This document shows positions 18,055 through 26,389 of a DNA stretch of 64,000 bases, piece after piece. The notes under the pieces were generated by a model that had not been told where the DNA came from, searched no databases, and worked only from the letters and a program-made list of their open reading frames with translations. How positions within the stretch are numbered: position 1 is the stretch's first letter; every line of letters begins with the position of its first letter. Position numbers and translations under genes: made by a program. This stretch comes from CBDFKV01 sp965249035 (GTDB lineage: Bacteria > Pseudomonadota > Gammaproteobacteria > Arenicellales > Poriferihabitantaceae): positions 1,302,001 to 1,366,000 of the forward strand of contig CBDFKV010000007.1 in NCBI GenBank assembly GCA_965249035.1, given 5' to 3'.

Positions 18055-19431
18055 TTAAAAGGGTAAATCCAAACCCGGCTGCGTGTCCAGCATTACTGCT
18101 TTAAACTGCGCTTGAATGTCTGCCAATGTCGCTTCGTCTTCGGCCTCAAAGCGCATCACGATCACCGGCGTGGTGTTGGAAGCGCGCACCAAGCCAAAAC
18201 CACTACCGAAATCCACTCGTACTCCATCAATCGTAGTTACTTGCCCGTTATCGAATGCCGCCTTTTTTTGGAGTTTTTCAATAAAGCGATAATGCTCGCC
18301 TTCAGGAAATGCCAATTGCAGCTCTGGTGTGTTAATTGTATTGGGAAGCGCCGCAAAAATCTCTGAAGGAGTTTGCGCCAACCGAGATAGTAGCTCGCAT
18401 AAACGTGCGCCCGCATACAAACCATCATCAAAACCGTACCAACGTTCCTTAAAAAAGATATGCCCGCTCATTTCGCCCGCCAACATCGCATCGCCCTCTT
18501 TCAGCTTGGCTTTGATGAAGGAATGCCCAGTTTTCCACATGACGGGCTTACCACCCGCTTCACTGATGGCTTTCGGCAAGGTGCGCGTGCATTTCACGTC
18601 ATAAATGATTTCCGCACCCGGATGGCGGCTTAGCACATCTCGCGAAAATAAAATCATTTGTCGATCCGGCCAAATCACTTCGCCGGAGCGGGTGACCACA
18701 CCAAGCCGGTCACCATCGCCATCAAAGGCCACGCCAAACTCAGCATCACTTTCTTGCACTGCTTTGATCACGTCGACTAAGTTTTTAGGCTGACTCGGAT
18801 CGGGATGATGATTCGGGAAATTGCCATCAACATCACAATACAGCTCAATCAACTCGCAACCGAGCCTTTTATATAGCGCTGGCGCAATCGCCCCAGCAAC
18901 GCCATTGCCGCAGTCCATCGCAATCTTCATCGGCCGCTCTAATTTAACGTCACCGACCACGCGCTCAAGATAAGTATCAAGCATCTCTTGTTGGCGCTTT
19001 GTGCCAGCACCCGTTGCCAAGTTGCCATCGATAATACGTTGCTTAAGTGCCTGAATGTGATCACCCGATAGCGTCGTGCCATCGACCATCATTTTAAGAC
19101 CATTGTATTCCGGCGGATTATGGCTGCCTGTGACGACCACGCCAGAGCCAGTGCCCAGCTCATAAGTAGCGAAATACAAAACCGGCGTCGGCACCTGGCC
19201 GATGTCCACCACATTGACGCCGCTGGCCATGATGCCTTCTGCCAATGCATCTGCCAACTTTGGCCCGGATAAGCGACCATCACGACCGATCACCATGGTG
19301 TCTATGCCCTTTTCTTGGGCTTCAGTGCCCAGTGCTTGACCAATCAAGGTAACGATTTCGATGGTTAGCGTTTTATCAACGACGCCACGAATATCGTAGG
19401 CTTTAAAAATTTCTTCAGCAATTTTCATCAT
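18055..19431 (-). CDS. Phosphomannomutase/phosphoglucomutase (AlgC/ManB family)
   Basis: This 458-residue alpha-D-phosphohexomutase interconverts hexose 6- and 1-phosphates for nucleotide-sugar and envelope polysaccharide synthesis. Visible are the N-terminal AYDIRGVV, the catalytic phosphoserine loop VVTGSHNPPEYNG near residue 100, the metal loop DGDGDR near residue 240, the sugar-binding GEMSGHIFF near 320, and the phosphate-binding loop RASNTTPVIVMRFEA near 420. Length fits the family (about 460). It lies 17 bp after the efp stop and 25 bp before the cupin gene, so these three form one operon. Confidence 0.95.
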   Translation of the reverse strand: MMKIAEEIFKAYDIRGVVDKTLTIEIVTLIGQALGTEAQEKGIDTMVIGRDGRLSGPKLADALAEGIMASGVNVVDIGQVPTPVLYFATYELGTGSGVVVTGSHNPPEYNGLKMMVDGTTLSGDHIQALKQRIIDGNLATGAGTKRQQEMLDTYLERVVGDVKLERPMKIAMDCGNGVAGAIAPALYKRLGCELIELYCDVDGNFPNHHPDPSQPKNLVDVIKAVQESDAEFGVAFDGDGDRLGVVTRSGEVIWPDRQMILFSRDVLSRHPGAEIIYDVKCTRTLPKAISEAGGKPVMWKTGHSFIKAKLKEGDAMLAGEMSGHIFFKERWYGFDDGLYAGARLCELLSRLAQTPSEIFAALPNTINTPELQLAFPEGEHYRFIEKLQKKAAFDNGQVTTIDGVRVDFGSGFGLVRASNTTPVIVMRFEAEDEATLADIQAQFKAVMLDTQPGLDLPF

Positions 19432-19448
19432 TATTTTCGAATAGTGGT

Positions 19449-20012
19449 TTAACTGTCTGCTCGCTCAACGTACAAGCCGGTTTCAGTATTGACTTTAATT
19501 TTCTCGCCGTCGCCTACAAATGTCGGCACCGTCACTTTGAGACCCGTATCCAATACCGCTGGTTTGCCGCTGCTGGAGGCCGTCTGGCCTTTAATCGCCG
19601 CCTCGGTTTCAACCACCGTCAAAATCACGTTAGCTGGCAAATCGACACCAATCGGTTGTTCATTGTGAAAGTTAACCTGCACGTCGGTATTCGGCAATAA
19701 ATACAAAGTCTGATCGCCCAAGTCATCAGCCAAGATAGTGGTCTGCTCATACGACTCCAAATCCATAAACACGTAGCCTTCGCCTTCTTGATATAAATAC
19801 TGCATCTGCCGTGGCTCAACATGCGCTTTTTCGACCTTATCCGTCGACCGAAACCGTTCGTTGAGCTTAACGCCATCCAACGACTTCATTTCAAGCTGCG
19901 CAAACGCGCCACCTTTGCCGGGTTTAACGTGGGCTTTTTTCAAAATGCGCCAGAGCTTGCCTTTAAATTCGATGAGTTGCCCAATGCGGACTTCAGAAGC
20001 AGAAACTTTCAT
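19449..20012 (-). CDS. efp: Translation elongation factor P
   Basis: This 187-residue EF-P rescues ribosomes stalled on polyproline stretches. The start was placed at the ATG at 20012 (MKVSASEVR), preceded by a GGGAAG ribosome site. The frame extends upstream to 20084 but without family similarity. The KOW-like N-terminal domain carries HVKPGKGGAFAQ, with Lys33 in the position that is beta-lysylated or otherwise modified in other EF-Ps. Two OB domains follow. No modification enzyme gene (epmA or epmB) is in the window. It is first in the efp - phosphohexomutase - cupin unit. Confidence 0.96.
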   Translation of the reverse strand: MKVSASEVRIGQLIEFKGKLWRILKKAHVKPGKGGAFAQLEMKSLDGVKLNERFRSTDKVEKAHVEPRQMQYLYQEGEGYVFMDLESYEQTTILADDLGDQTLYLLPNTDVQVNFHNEQPIGVDLPANVILTVVETEAAIKGQTASSSGKPAVLDTGLKVTVPTFVGDGEKIKVNTETGLYVERADS

Positions 20013-20209
20013 AATTCTTCCCATTATTCGGTCAGCTTTGACCGTGCTATTTGTGCGTGCGCCCGGCGGCCTAATCACCACCACTTCGACATTAAGCCGG
20101 GCATTCTAGTGACCCAAGCGCTTCGGGGCAACCTTGTTTGCCCATCTTGCTCAATTGTCGGGTTACAATCACTCGATATCACCCTAAACAGCATGCTACG
20201 CATCCCAAA

Positions 20210-22036
20210 ATGCCCACTGACTCGACACCTGCCCCATTTGATGCTGTTGCCTTTCTGCAGCATGTTTCCGGGCGACCGGGGGTGTATGTGTTTCGGGATG
20301 CCAATGACAAAATCCTGTACGTCGGTAAGGCGAAAAATCTCAAAAAGCGGCTGACCAGCTATTTTCGTAAATCGGCTCTACCAACACGCACTATGTTGAT
20401 GGTGTCGAAAATCAACAACGTCACCACCCATCGCACCCACACCGAAACCGAAGCGTTGCTGCTTGAAAACAACCTGATCAAAAAGCACCGACCGCATTAC
20501 AACGTCCTGCTCAAAGATGATAAAAGCTACCCATATATCCGCCTGATCACCAACACCCGCTCACCGTGGCTCAAACGCTACCGTGGCAGTCGTTCGCGGC
20601 CAGGTCGTTATTTTGGCCCCTTCCCCAATGGCGGTGCAGTCAGAGAAACGCTCAATCTGCTTGAGCGCGTGTTCCGGCTGCGCCAATGCGCTGAAACGGT
20701 ATTCAGACACCGCTCACGACCCTGCTTGCAGTATCAAATCAAGCGTTGCAGCGCGCCCTGCGTGGGACGAATTAGCGACGACGCCTATCAAGACGATGTG
20801 CGCCAAGCGATCGCATTTTTGGAGGGCCGAGACCAGTCACTAGTGGCAGAATTGGGCATCAAGATGGATCACGCATCAGAGAAACTCAACTTTGAAGCCG
20901 CCGCGCTGTATCGCGATCGCATCGCCATGCTGCAGAAAATTCAAGAAACACAGTACGTTTCTGGTGCGACCGGCGATGCCGACGTGATTGCCGTATCAAT
21001 TGAAGGCGGTTTTGCCTGTTTTTATGTCGGCCATATTCGTCATGGGCGCAATTTGGGGGGCCGCTACCATATCGAGAAAAATCACTTGCAGTGGCAAGCA
21101 CCGCAATTATTGCGCGCCTTTGTGCCGCAGCATTACCTCGGCAAAAGTATCCCCGAAGAAATTCTGCTCAGCTCACCAATTGACGAACACACGCTGATCG
21201 AGCAGGCACTCAGCGATGAAGCCAAGCACAAAATCACACTCAAAAACCGTTGTCGCGGTCACCGTAAACGCTGGATTCAAGCCGCGCAAATCAATGCCGA
21301 CGACCATTTACGCCAACGCTTGACCAAGCAAAGCACGATCCATTATCAATATCAGGAATTGTGCAAGGCGCTGAATATGGACGCCCCCCCGGAACGGATG
21401 GAATGCTTTGATATCAGCCACACCGGCGGTGAGAAAACCGTCGCTTCATGCGTGGTGTTTAATGCCGAAGGCCCGCTGAAATCGGATTATCGGCGTTTTA
21501 ACATCAGCGACATTGAACCCGGCGACGACTACGCAGCGATGAAGCAAGTTTTATCCCGTCGCTACAAGCGCCTAATCGAGGAAGAAGCTGCGTTACCCGA
21601 TTTAGTCATTATCGACGGCGGCAAGGGCCAATTACGCCAAGCGGTTGAAGTCATGCAAGAATTGCAACGCACTGAAATACCGCTGCTGGGCGTATCTAAA
21701 GGCCGTGAGCGCAAAGCGGGGGAAGAAAAGCTGCATTGGGCGAATCGCAAAACGGTGATCAAACTCGATGCCAGTTCACCGGCTTTACACTTGATTCAAC
21801 AAATTCGTGATGAAGCGCACCGCTTTGCGATTACCGGCCATCGTCAGCGCCGCGCCAAGAAAATCACCCAATCACCGCTGGAACAAATTTCCGGCATTGG
21901 TGAAAAACGCCGGCGCGATTTGCTCCGGCATTTTGGTGGTTTGCAAGAAATCAAAAAGGCCGGCATTGAAGACCTCAGCAAAGCACCCGGTATCAGCCCA
22001 AAACTGGCTGAGAAAATTTACGATTCTTTCCACTGA
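20210..22036 (+). CDS. uvrC: UvrABC excinuclease subunit C
   Basis: This 608-residue dual nuclease of nucleotide-excision repair makes both incisions around a lesion. It has an N-terminal GIY-YIG domain (GVYVFRDANDKILYVGKAKN), a cysteine-rich segment, and the UvrB-binding UVR motif (LNFEAAALYRDRIAMLQ). The RNase-H-like endonuclease domain (MECFDISHTGG, IIDGGKGQL) follows, with a C-terminal double helix-hairpin-helix. The start at 20210 fits the family; the longer frame from 20138 adds an unrelated extension. pgsA follows after 38 bp, the standard gammaproteobacterial order. Confidence 0.97.
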   Translation: MPTDSTPAPFDAVAFLQHVSGRPGVYVFRDANDKILYVGKAKNLKKRLTSYFRKSALPTRTMLMVSKINNVTTHRTHTETEALLLENNLIKKHRPHYNVLLKDDKSYPYIRLITNTRSPWLKRYRGSRSRPGRYFGPFPNGGAVRETLNLLERVFRLRQCAETVFRHRSRPCLQYQIKRCSAPCVGRISDDAYQDDVRQAIAFLEGRDQSLVAELGIKMDHASEKLNFEAAALYRDRIAMLQKIQETQYVSGATGDADVIAVSIEGGFACFYVGHIRHGRNLGGRYHIEKNHLQWQAPQLLRAFVPQHYLGKSIPEEILLSSPIDEHTLIEQALSDEAKHKITLKNRCRGHRKRWIQAAQINADDHLRQRLTKQSTIHYQYQELCKALNMDAPPERMECFDISHTGGEKTVASCVVFNAEGPLKSDYRRFNISDIEPGDDYAAMKQVLSRRYKRLIEEEAALPDLVIIDGGKGQLRQAVEVMQELQRTEIPLLGVSKGRERKAGEEKLHWANRKTVIKLDASSPALHLIQQIRDEAHRFAITGHRQRRAKKITQSPLEQISGIGEKRRRDLLRHFGGLQEIKKAGIEDLSKAPGISPKLAEKIYDSFH

Positions 22037-22074
22037 GCCGTTAGAATCAAACCAACCTTGAACCGGCCAGCACA

Positions 22075-22659
22075 ATGACGTGGAATTTACCCAACATCCT
22101 GACATGGCTTCGAATCGCGATTATTCCGGTTCTAGTCGCTTTTTATTTCATCCCCGGCCCCTATCGCGAAATCATCGTCACCAGTTTATTCGTGGTCGCG
22201 GCGATCACTGATTGGCTAGATGGCTTTCTGGCCCGGCGCATGGGCTTAAGCTCTGCCTTTGGCGCCTTTTTAGACCCGGTCGCGGATAAGCTCATCGTTT
22301 CAACCGCACTGGTCTTGCTGGTCTCTGACCCAACCGTGCTCGGCAAAACCCTGTCGCCGTTTTTGTTTATCATCTCGGTTGCGGTCATCATTGGCCGCGA
22401 GATCGTCATTTCTGCGTTGCGTGAAGTCATGGCTGAGCTCGGCAAGCGCTCGCAGGTGGCGGTGGATAAGTCCGGCAAATTCAAAACTGCGTTTCAGTTG
22501 ATCGCGATTTCACTGTTGCTTTTCGCTCAGCCATTCATGGGTTTACCGATTTTTAGGATCGGCGAATTGCTGCTATACGTGGCCGTCGCATTAACGCTTT
22601 GGTCGATGTGGTTTTACTTGAATTCGGCGATGAAATCATTTTCTAACGGTAGCGATTAA
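22075..22659 (+). CDS. pgsA: CDP-diacylglycerol--glycerol-3-phosphate 3-phosphatidyltransferase
   Basis: This 194-residue integral-membrane enzyme makes phosphatidylglycerol phosphate, the committed step to phosphatidylglycerol and cardiolipin. The CDP-alcohol phosphotransferase signature is complete: DG-x2-AR-x8-G-x3-D-x3-D, in DWLDGFLARRMG to FLDPVADK near residues 40-66. Several membrane helices follow. Position between uvrC and a tRNA-Gly gene matches E. coli and its relatives. Confidence 0.97.
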   Translation: MTWNLPNILTWLRIAIIPVLVAFYFIPGPYREIIVTSLFVVAAITDWLDGFLARRMGLSSAFGAFLDPVADKLIVSTALVLLVSDPTVLGKTLSPFLFIISVAVIIGREIVISALREVMAELGKRSQVAVDKSGKFKTAFQLIAISLLLFAQPFMGLPIFRIGELLLYVAVALTLWSMWFYLNSAMKSFSNGSD

Positions 22660-22754
22660 CCGACTTGCATCGCGCTAAAAAAACATACGCGGCCGTTTAG
22701 CGCCTTAAGGAAAATATCGCTGCAAAATAGCCACGCATTTAGCGCCAAATTTAG

Positions 22755-22782
22755 TTGACACCGAAAGCGCCATAGGTAGAAT
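22755..22782 (+). promoter_or_regulatory. Strong sigma70-type promoter for tRNA-Gly
   Basis: TTGACA at 22755-22760 and TAGAAT at 22777-22782 are separated by 16 bp. The -10 is followed by a GC-rich discriminator (GCATCGCCCC), as seen at stringently controlled stable-RNA promoters. The tRNA-Gly begins 25 bp further on. Confidence 0.75.
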
Positions 22783-22807
22783 GCATCGCCCCTGATAGGG
22801 GAAGCAC

Positions 22808-22883
<76 letters not shown>

Positions 22884-22893
22884 AATTCAGGCC

Positions 22894-22932
22894 AAAGCCT
22901 CGGCGCTATTCATAGCGGTCGGGGCTTTTTTA
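22894..22932 (+). terminator. Rho-independent terminator after tRNA-Gly
   Basis: An imperfect GC-rich stem (AAAGCCTCGGCGCT paired with AGCGGTCGGGGCTTT) around loop ATTCAT is followed by a T run. It should end transcription after tRNA-Gly, before the inserted element. Confidence 0.75.
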
Positions 22933-22952
22933 TTTCTACGCTGCAAAACTTC

Positions 22953-22972
22953 AATATTCCCTCACCGCTCTA
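22953..22972 (+). repeat. Left ~20-bp direct repeat flanking the IS1202-like element
   Basis: AATATTCCCTCACCGCTCTA here matches AACATTCTCTCACCGCTCTA at 24357-24376 at 18 of 20 bases. The two copies lie directly outside the IS ends. Long target duplications are characteristic of the IS1202 group, so this is read as a partly decayed duplication. Confidence 0.6.
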
Positions 22973-24356
22973 TGTTAAGAGTAAATAGAACTGTCCGGAT
23001 AATTAATTCATAGATTGTCCACTTTTGTTAACGCCGATGAAAGAGCGAAGGACGTAGTCCGAAGCGAATTCATCGGCGGCAAAACCACGAAGCGGAGTTA
23101 CGCGGCTTTGCTGTTGCATGTTGTCTCCCGGATCAAATCTCCCTCTGCAGTATATCGGCCCAATCGACGGGGGCCATGGTAAATGGAGATCACACCGTCG
23201 AGGTGTCGGAGTACTTTCACCCTAGCCTTAACATAGTGGTAGCGATGCCGGTCTTGTGGAATCTGAAGGTGTAAGCGTTCGAACTGCACGCTGTTGTCTT
23301 TACCCACCACGCGCTCGTAGCGCTCGCATAAATAGTCGTCCAGATCTATCCCGGCCAATGCCACAAAAGCATTACCTAACTCGCGCGCAAGGTGACTGAA
23401 CTCAGCATTGAAGGCCGGCATATAATGCTTCTGCAAGTATTCATTGGCGGCATCCATATCGGTAATGCCCTTAAGGGCTAGCTCATTGGGTAATCGCCCC
23501 TGATGGGTGCCGAAGGCGCGTTCTGAGCGGCCTCTGGCTTCGGGTGAGTAAGCTGCAATCATCTCAATGCCCAAGCGCTTGAGCGCCACACCAAACTGTG
23601 TTGGATTACGCTTATCGACCTTGCCACCTGCCTCGGGGGTATGCCAGTAATGACTGCCCCTGTCTGAGTAAAATGAACAAAATAGGCCTTTAGCTTCAAG
23701 CACATCTTTGACCCCTAACAAGCTGCTGTGGGTGCCTTCTTCATCGACAAAGCGCATCGAGTAATGCTCATTGGTGGCGTCATCCATGGTCACAATCAAA
23801 TCCCAATATTTACCTTCAACCCACTGATGCGTGCTGCCATCTTGGTGGATCATCATTCCAGGCAGGGCACTGGCGAGTCGTTTGATTCGATGGGGGCCAC
23901 GGGTCTTGGCCTTACGCACCAGACCTGCGTGTTGCAGCGTGTTCTTAACCCAGCTATAGCTGCGTGAGCCATCGTGTTCGTGCTGATACCAGCGATGAAA
24001 ATGGCGCACATTCCAGCCCTCATATCGGCTTGAATACAGGTCTTGCAGTGCGATCACTTCATCTACGGGGGCAAGACGGTGCGAAGGTTCGTTTAACCGC
24101 CGATCCAACAAACCCTCCATGCCCGATTCATCATAGCGCTGCATATAGCGCCGGAAACTGCGGTCACACACACCCAACAGAGTGGCTGCTTCGCTTTGGG
24201 TGAGTCGTTTGCACTGATAGCCTTCATAAGCTTCTTTAAATCTCATCTGTTTCACCTGTTCATGAAATCCTGTCCGGTTCATCTGAAGCCTCAAATAGGC
24301 ATAGATTAAATCCGGACAGGTTATGAATTAATTCGCAGGACAGACAATTTACTCGT
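22973..24356. mobile_element. IS1202-group (ISNCY) insertion sequence
   Basis: The element is about 1.38 kb with long imperfect inverted repeats. The left end has GTTAAGAGTAAAT, CTGTCC and AATTAATTCATA in order; the right end read in reverse has GTTACGAGTAAAT, CTGTCC and AATTAATTCATA. It holds one transposase gene. Long direct repeats flank it. It sits between tRNA-Gly and tRNA-Cys and so interrupts the ancestral tRNA cluster. Confidence 0.75.
23098..24246 (-). CDS. ISNCY-family (IS1202-like) DDE transposase
   Basis: This transposase of about 382 residues has an N-terminal helix-turn-helix pair (LTQSEAATLLGVCDRSFRRYMQRY), a second DNA-binding region, and an integrase-type catalytic core. The core has Asp in MMIHQDGS, Asp in FYSDRGSHYW and Glu in SPEARGRSERAFG. 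The start at 24246 has an AGGTGA ribosome site; the frame is open further to a TTG at 24294. The reading frame is intact, so the element may be active. Confidence 0.88.
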   Translation of the reverse strand: MRFKEAYEGYQCKRLTQSEAATLLGVCDRSFRRYMQRYDESGMEGLLDRRLNEPSHRLAPVDEVIALQDLYSSRYEGWNVRHFHRWYQHEHDGSRSYSWVKNTLQHAGLVRKAKTRGPHRIKRLASALPGMMIHQDGSTHQWVEGKYWDLIVTMDDATNEHYSMRFVDEEGTHSSLLGVKDVLEAKGLFCSFYSDRGSHYWHTPEAGGKVDKRNPTQFGVALKRLGIEMIAAYSPEARGRSERAFGTHQGRLPNELALKGITDMDAANEYLQKHYMPAFNAEFSHLARELGNAFVALAGIDLDDYLCERYERVVGKDNSVQFERLHLQIPQDRHRYHYVKARVKVLRHLDGVISIYHGPRRLGRYTAEGDLIRETTCNSKAA

Positions 24357-24376
24357 AACATTCTCTCACCGCTCTA
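24357..24376 (+). repeat. Right ~20-bp direct repeat flanking the IS1202-like element
   Basis: This is the partner of 22953-22972, identical at 18 of 20 positions and in the same orientation. It marks the right junction of the insertion. Confidence 0.6.
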
Positions 24377-24475
24377 TTGTAATTCGCCCCCCAAATCAGT
24401 AGTATCGCCGACCCGACAAACAGCGCTGACTCCAGCACCATTTGTCGGTTATCTGATGTAATATCACGATACCGA

Positions 24476-24549
24476 GGCTGGGTGGCAGAGTGGTTATGCA
24501 GCGGCCTGCAAAGCCGTGGACAGCGGTTCGATTCCGCTCTCAGCCTCCA
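24476..24549 (+). tRNA. cysT: tRNA-Cys (GCA)
   Basis: This is a complete 74-base cloverleaf with encoded CCA. The acceptor GGCTGGG pairs with CTCAGCC (one G-U pair), and the anticodon loop CTGCAAA gives GCA. It is the second gene of the ancestral Gly-Cys-Leu cluster, now downstream of the IS1202-like element. Confidence 0.96.
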
Positions 24550-24586
24550 TTAATTTGCACCCACAACACCCGTCTACTTGGAAAGT

Positions 24587-24762
24587 GTTGTGGTAGATAG
24601 CAGTGCGCAAGCGCTGCATCAAGGAACATGTAAAATTGATAGTTGTAAGACCACCCCTCAATATGCCCGGGTGGCGTTGTGGTAGACAGCAGTGCGCAAG
24701 CGCTGCATCAGAACATGTAAGATAGATAGTTGTAAGACCACCCCTCAATATGCCCGGGTGGC
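24587..24762 (+). repeat. Two tandem ~89-bp repeats carrying tRNA-Leu 5' sequence and GNRA hairpins
   Basis: Unit 1 (24587-24675, 89 bp) and unit 2 (24676-24762, 87 bp) are nearly identical. Each contains a 7-bp stem with a GCAA tetraloop (GCAGTGC-GCAA-GCGCTGC). Each ends in GCCCGGGTGGC, the first 11 bases of tRNA-Leu, and unit 2 runs into the real tRNA. After the first copy the match continues as TGGTAGAC, a piece of the D arm. The units look like duplicated 5' fragments of the tRNA-Leu gene with its leader. Confidence 0.9.
24665..24687 (+). pseudogene. 5' fragment of tRNA-Leu
   Basis: GCCCGGGTGGCG, a 3-base variation, then TGGTAGAC reproduce the acceptor 5' strand and D-arm start of the tRNA-Leu gene at 24752. 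The rest of the tRNA is missing. It is a remnant produced by the tandem duplication. Confidence 0.75.
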
Positions 24763-24838
24763 GAAATTGGTAGACGCAAGGGACTTAAAATCCCTCGGAG
24801 GAAACTCCGTGCCGGTTCGATTCCGGCCCCGGGCACCA
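24752..24838 (+). tRNA. leuZ: tRNA-Leu (UAA)
   Basis: This is an 87-base class II tRNA with encoded CCA. The acceptor is GCCCGGG/CCCGGGC, the anticodon loop CTTAAAA gives TAA, and a long variable arm is present (CGGAGGAAACTCCG). It is the last gene of the Gly-Cys-Leu cluster. The AT-rich accessory genes start about 110 bp downstream, so its 3' end is a candidate island junction. Confidence 0.96.
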
Positions 24839-24919
24839 CTTTTTCCATATTAAATCGATAACAACATCATCGATTTCTTAATACTGTTAACCGTATCATT
24901 CACATTTACCTTAACGGTG

Positions 24920-24925
24920 TATAAT
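24920..24925 (+). promoter_or_regulatory. -10 element for the DGQHR cassette
   Basis: A perfect TATAAT is preceded about 16 bp upstream by a poor -35 (TTCACA or similar). It lies 58 bp before the preferred ATG at 24983 and would drive the three-gene cassette. Confidence 0.55.
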
Positions 24926-24982
24926 GGAATCACAGCCATATTCTAGATGGACCAATCACAATATATATCTGTCGAGGCAATT

Positions 24983-26389
24983 ATGAGCAACGCCCAAAAT
25001 CGACCCATCATTCCCATACTGAAATTCAGACAATGGCTCGATGTATGGGACTCCTTCAATTTCGATGATGTCTCTCAAGGTCAGAAACCACAACAGGATA
25101 TATACATGTTCTCAATGAGTGCATCTAACCTTAGGTCGTATAGCGATGTATACAAAAGAGAGCGTACCCCCAGCAAAGAAGAAGGTATACAAAGGCTACG
25201 AGACGAAAATCGTACTGATCGAATTCGGCGATTTGTGAAATTCGGATACCCGTATGGTGACTTAAAGGAGGCCCAACAAACACAAGACAAAGAGTCACTG
25301 AAAAAACCAGGATGGTTGCCAACCGCTATTGTTATCAATCTTCTAAATCCACATGATATAAGAAAAGGAAAGTCCCTGAACCCGGAGCATGCGGCTACAT
25401 TCATTGATTATCATGGTGCAGGGGGCTTACAGCTACCGAACCTTAACCTCATGAATGATGAAGATTTACGTCCCTTTGAGGTGATCGATGGCCAACATAG
25501 ACTATGGGCATTCAGTAGTGACAGTGACCTTCCTAGTGATTTTGAGTTACCTGTTGTGGCATTTCATGGCCTAGACATCGCTTGGCAAGCCTATCTTTTT
25601 TGGTCTATTAATGTTTCACCTAAGAAGATAAACCCTAGTCATGCTTTTGACCTATATCCTTTACTCAGAAATCAAGATTGGCTGGAACAAACTGGCGATT
25701 TAAATGTTTATCGCGAAGCTCGATCCCAGGAGATTACAGAATGGCTATACAAGCATCCGGACAGTGCGTGGCATAATCGCATCAATATGTTAGGTGAGCG
25801 CGGAGCAGGTCGAGTTAGCCAGGCAGCATGGGTTCGTTCACTAACGTCAGCTTTTTTTGGAACTGGTCGTGGAGTTGCTAGAAAAGGGCTTTTCCAAGCC
25901 AATCTAGATCAAACCAATGAACCACTTCGTTGGTCAAGGGTTCAGCAAATAGCACTCATATTAAAGTTTTGGTTAGTTCTAAAAAACCATATTGAAGGTT
26001 CAACGGATATTGATTGGATTCAGTCTTATACAAGTAAAAATAAACAGGCATTTACCGACCCATCTTCAATGCTTAATCAAGACATGGGAATTCGAGCAGT
26101 TCATGCTGTGGCAAACGATATTTTATATACAAATGCTAAAAGCTGGGGACTGGCTGATTGGTATGTCGATCTTGAAAAAGGGACAGATACATCAGAAGAC
26201 CATATAACGGCTACCCTTAGCGCAATAGAAAATACTGATTTCTATGGGAAATTAGAGTTGCTCGCATCCAAGATCTACAAATTCGACTGGCGATCACTGA
26301 ATGGACCAGAAATAAAAGATAATAGAAATCTTGAGCTTTTGAAGCGCGCATATAGAGGAAGTGGCCGCTCTGTTCGGAATCAATGTTGA
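24983..26389 (+). pseudogene. DGQHR-domain protein (DndB-related), 3' end cut off by IS1595 insertion
   Basis: The start at 24983 has a GAGG ribosome site; an ATG at 24947 lies in the same frame. The signature DGQHRLWAF, near residue 172, defines the DGQHR family, which includes DndB of phosphorothioate DNA modification and DpdB-like proteins. These are DNA-modification-associated, ParB-fold-like proteins. The frame enters the IS at 26365 and ends at an IS-encoded stop (26387-26389) after eight foreign codons. The original last 32 codons survive beyond the IS at 27411-27507, with the 8-bp target duplication in frame. The intact gene would have encoded about 492 residues. The shortened product lacks only a small tail and might still fold. 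Confidence 0.8.
26357..26364 (+). repeat. Left 8-bp target duplication (IS1595-family element)
   Basis: GGAAGTGG is repeated exactly at 27403-27410. An 8-bp duplication is the rule for IS1595-family elements. Confidence 0.85.

Noticed and set aside
24587..24762. Two-unit repeat resembling a CRISPR array
   Set aside because: Units are 87-89 bp, have no variable spacers and contain tRNA-Leu sequence; there are no cas genes.
24752..24838. tRNA-Leu as attachment site of an integrated island
   Set aside because: No duplicated tRNA 3' end and no integrase gene were found downstream within the window, so only a possible junction can be noted.
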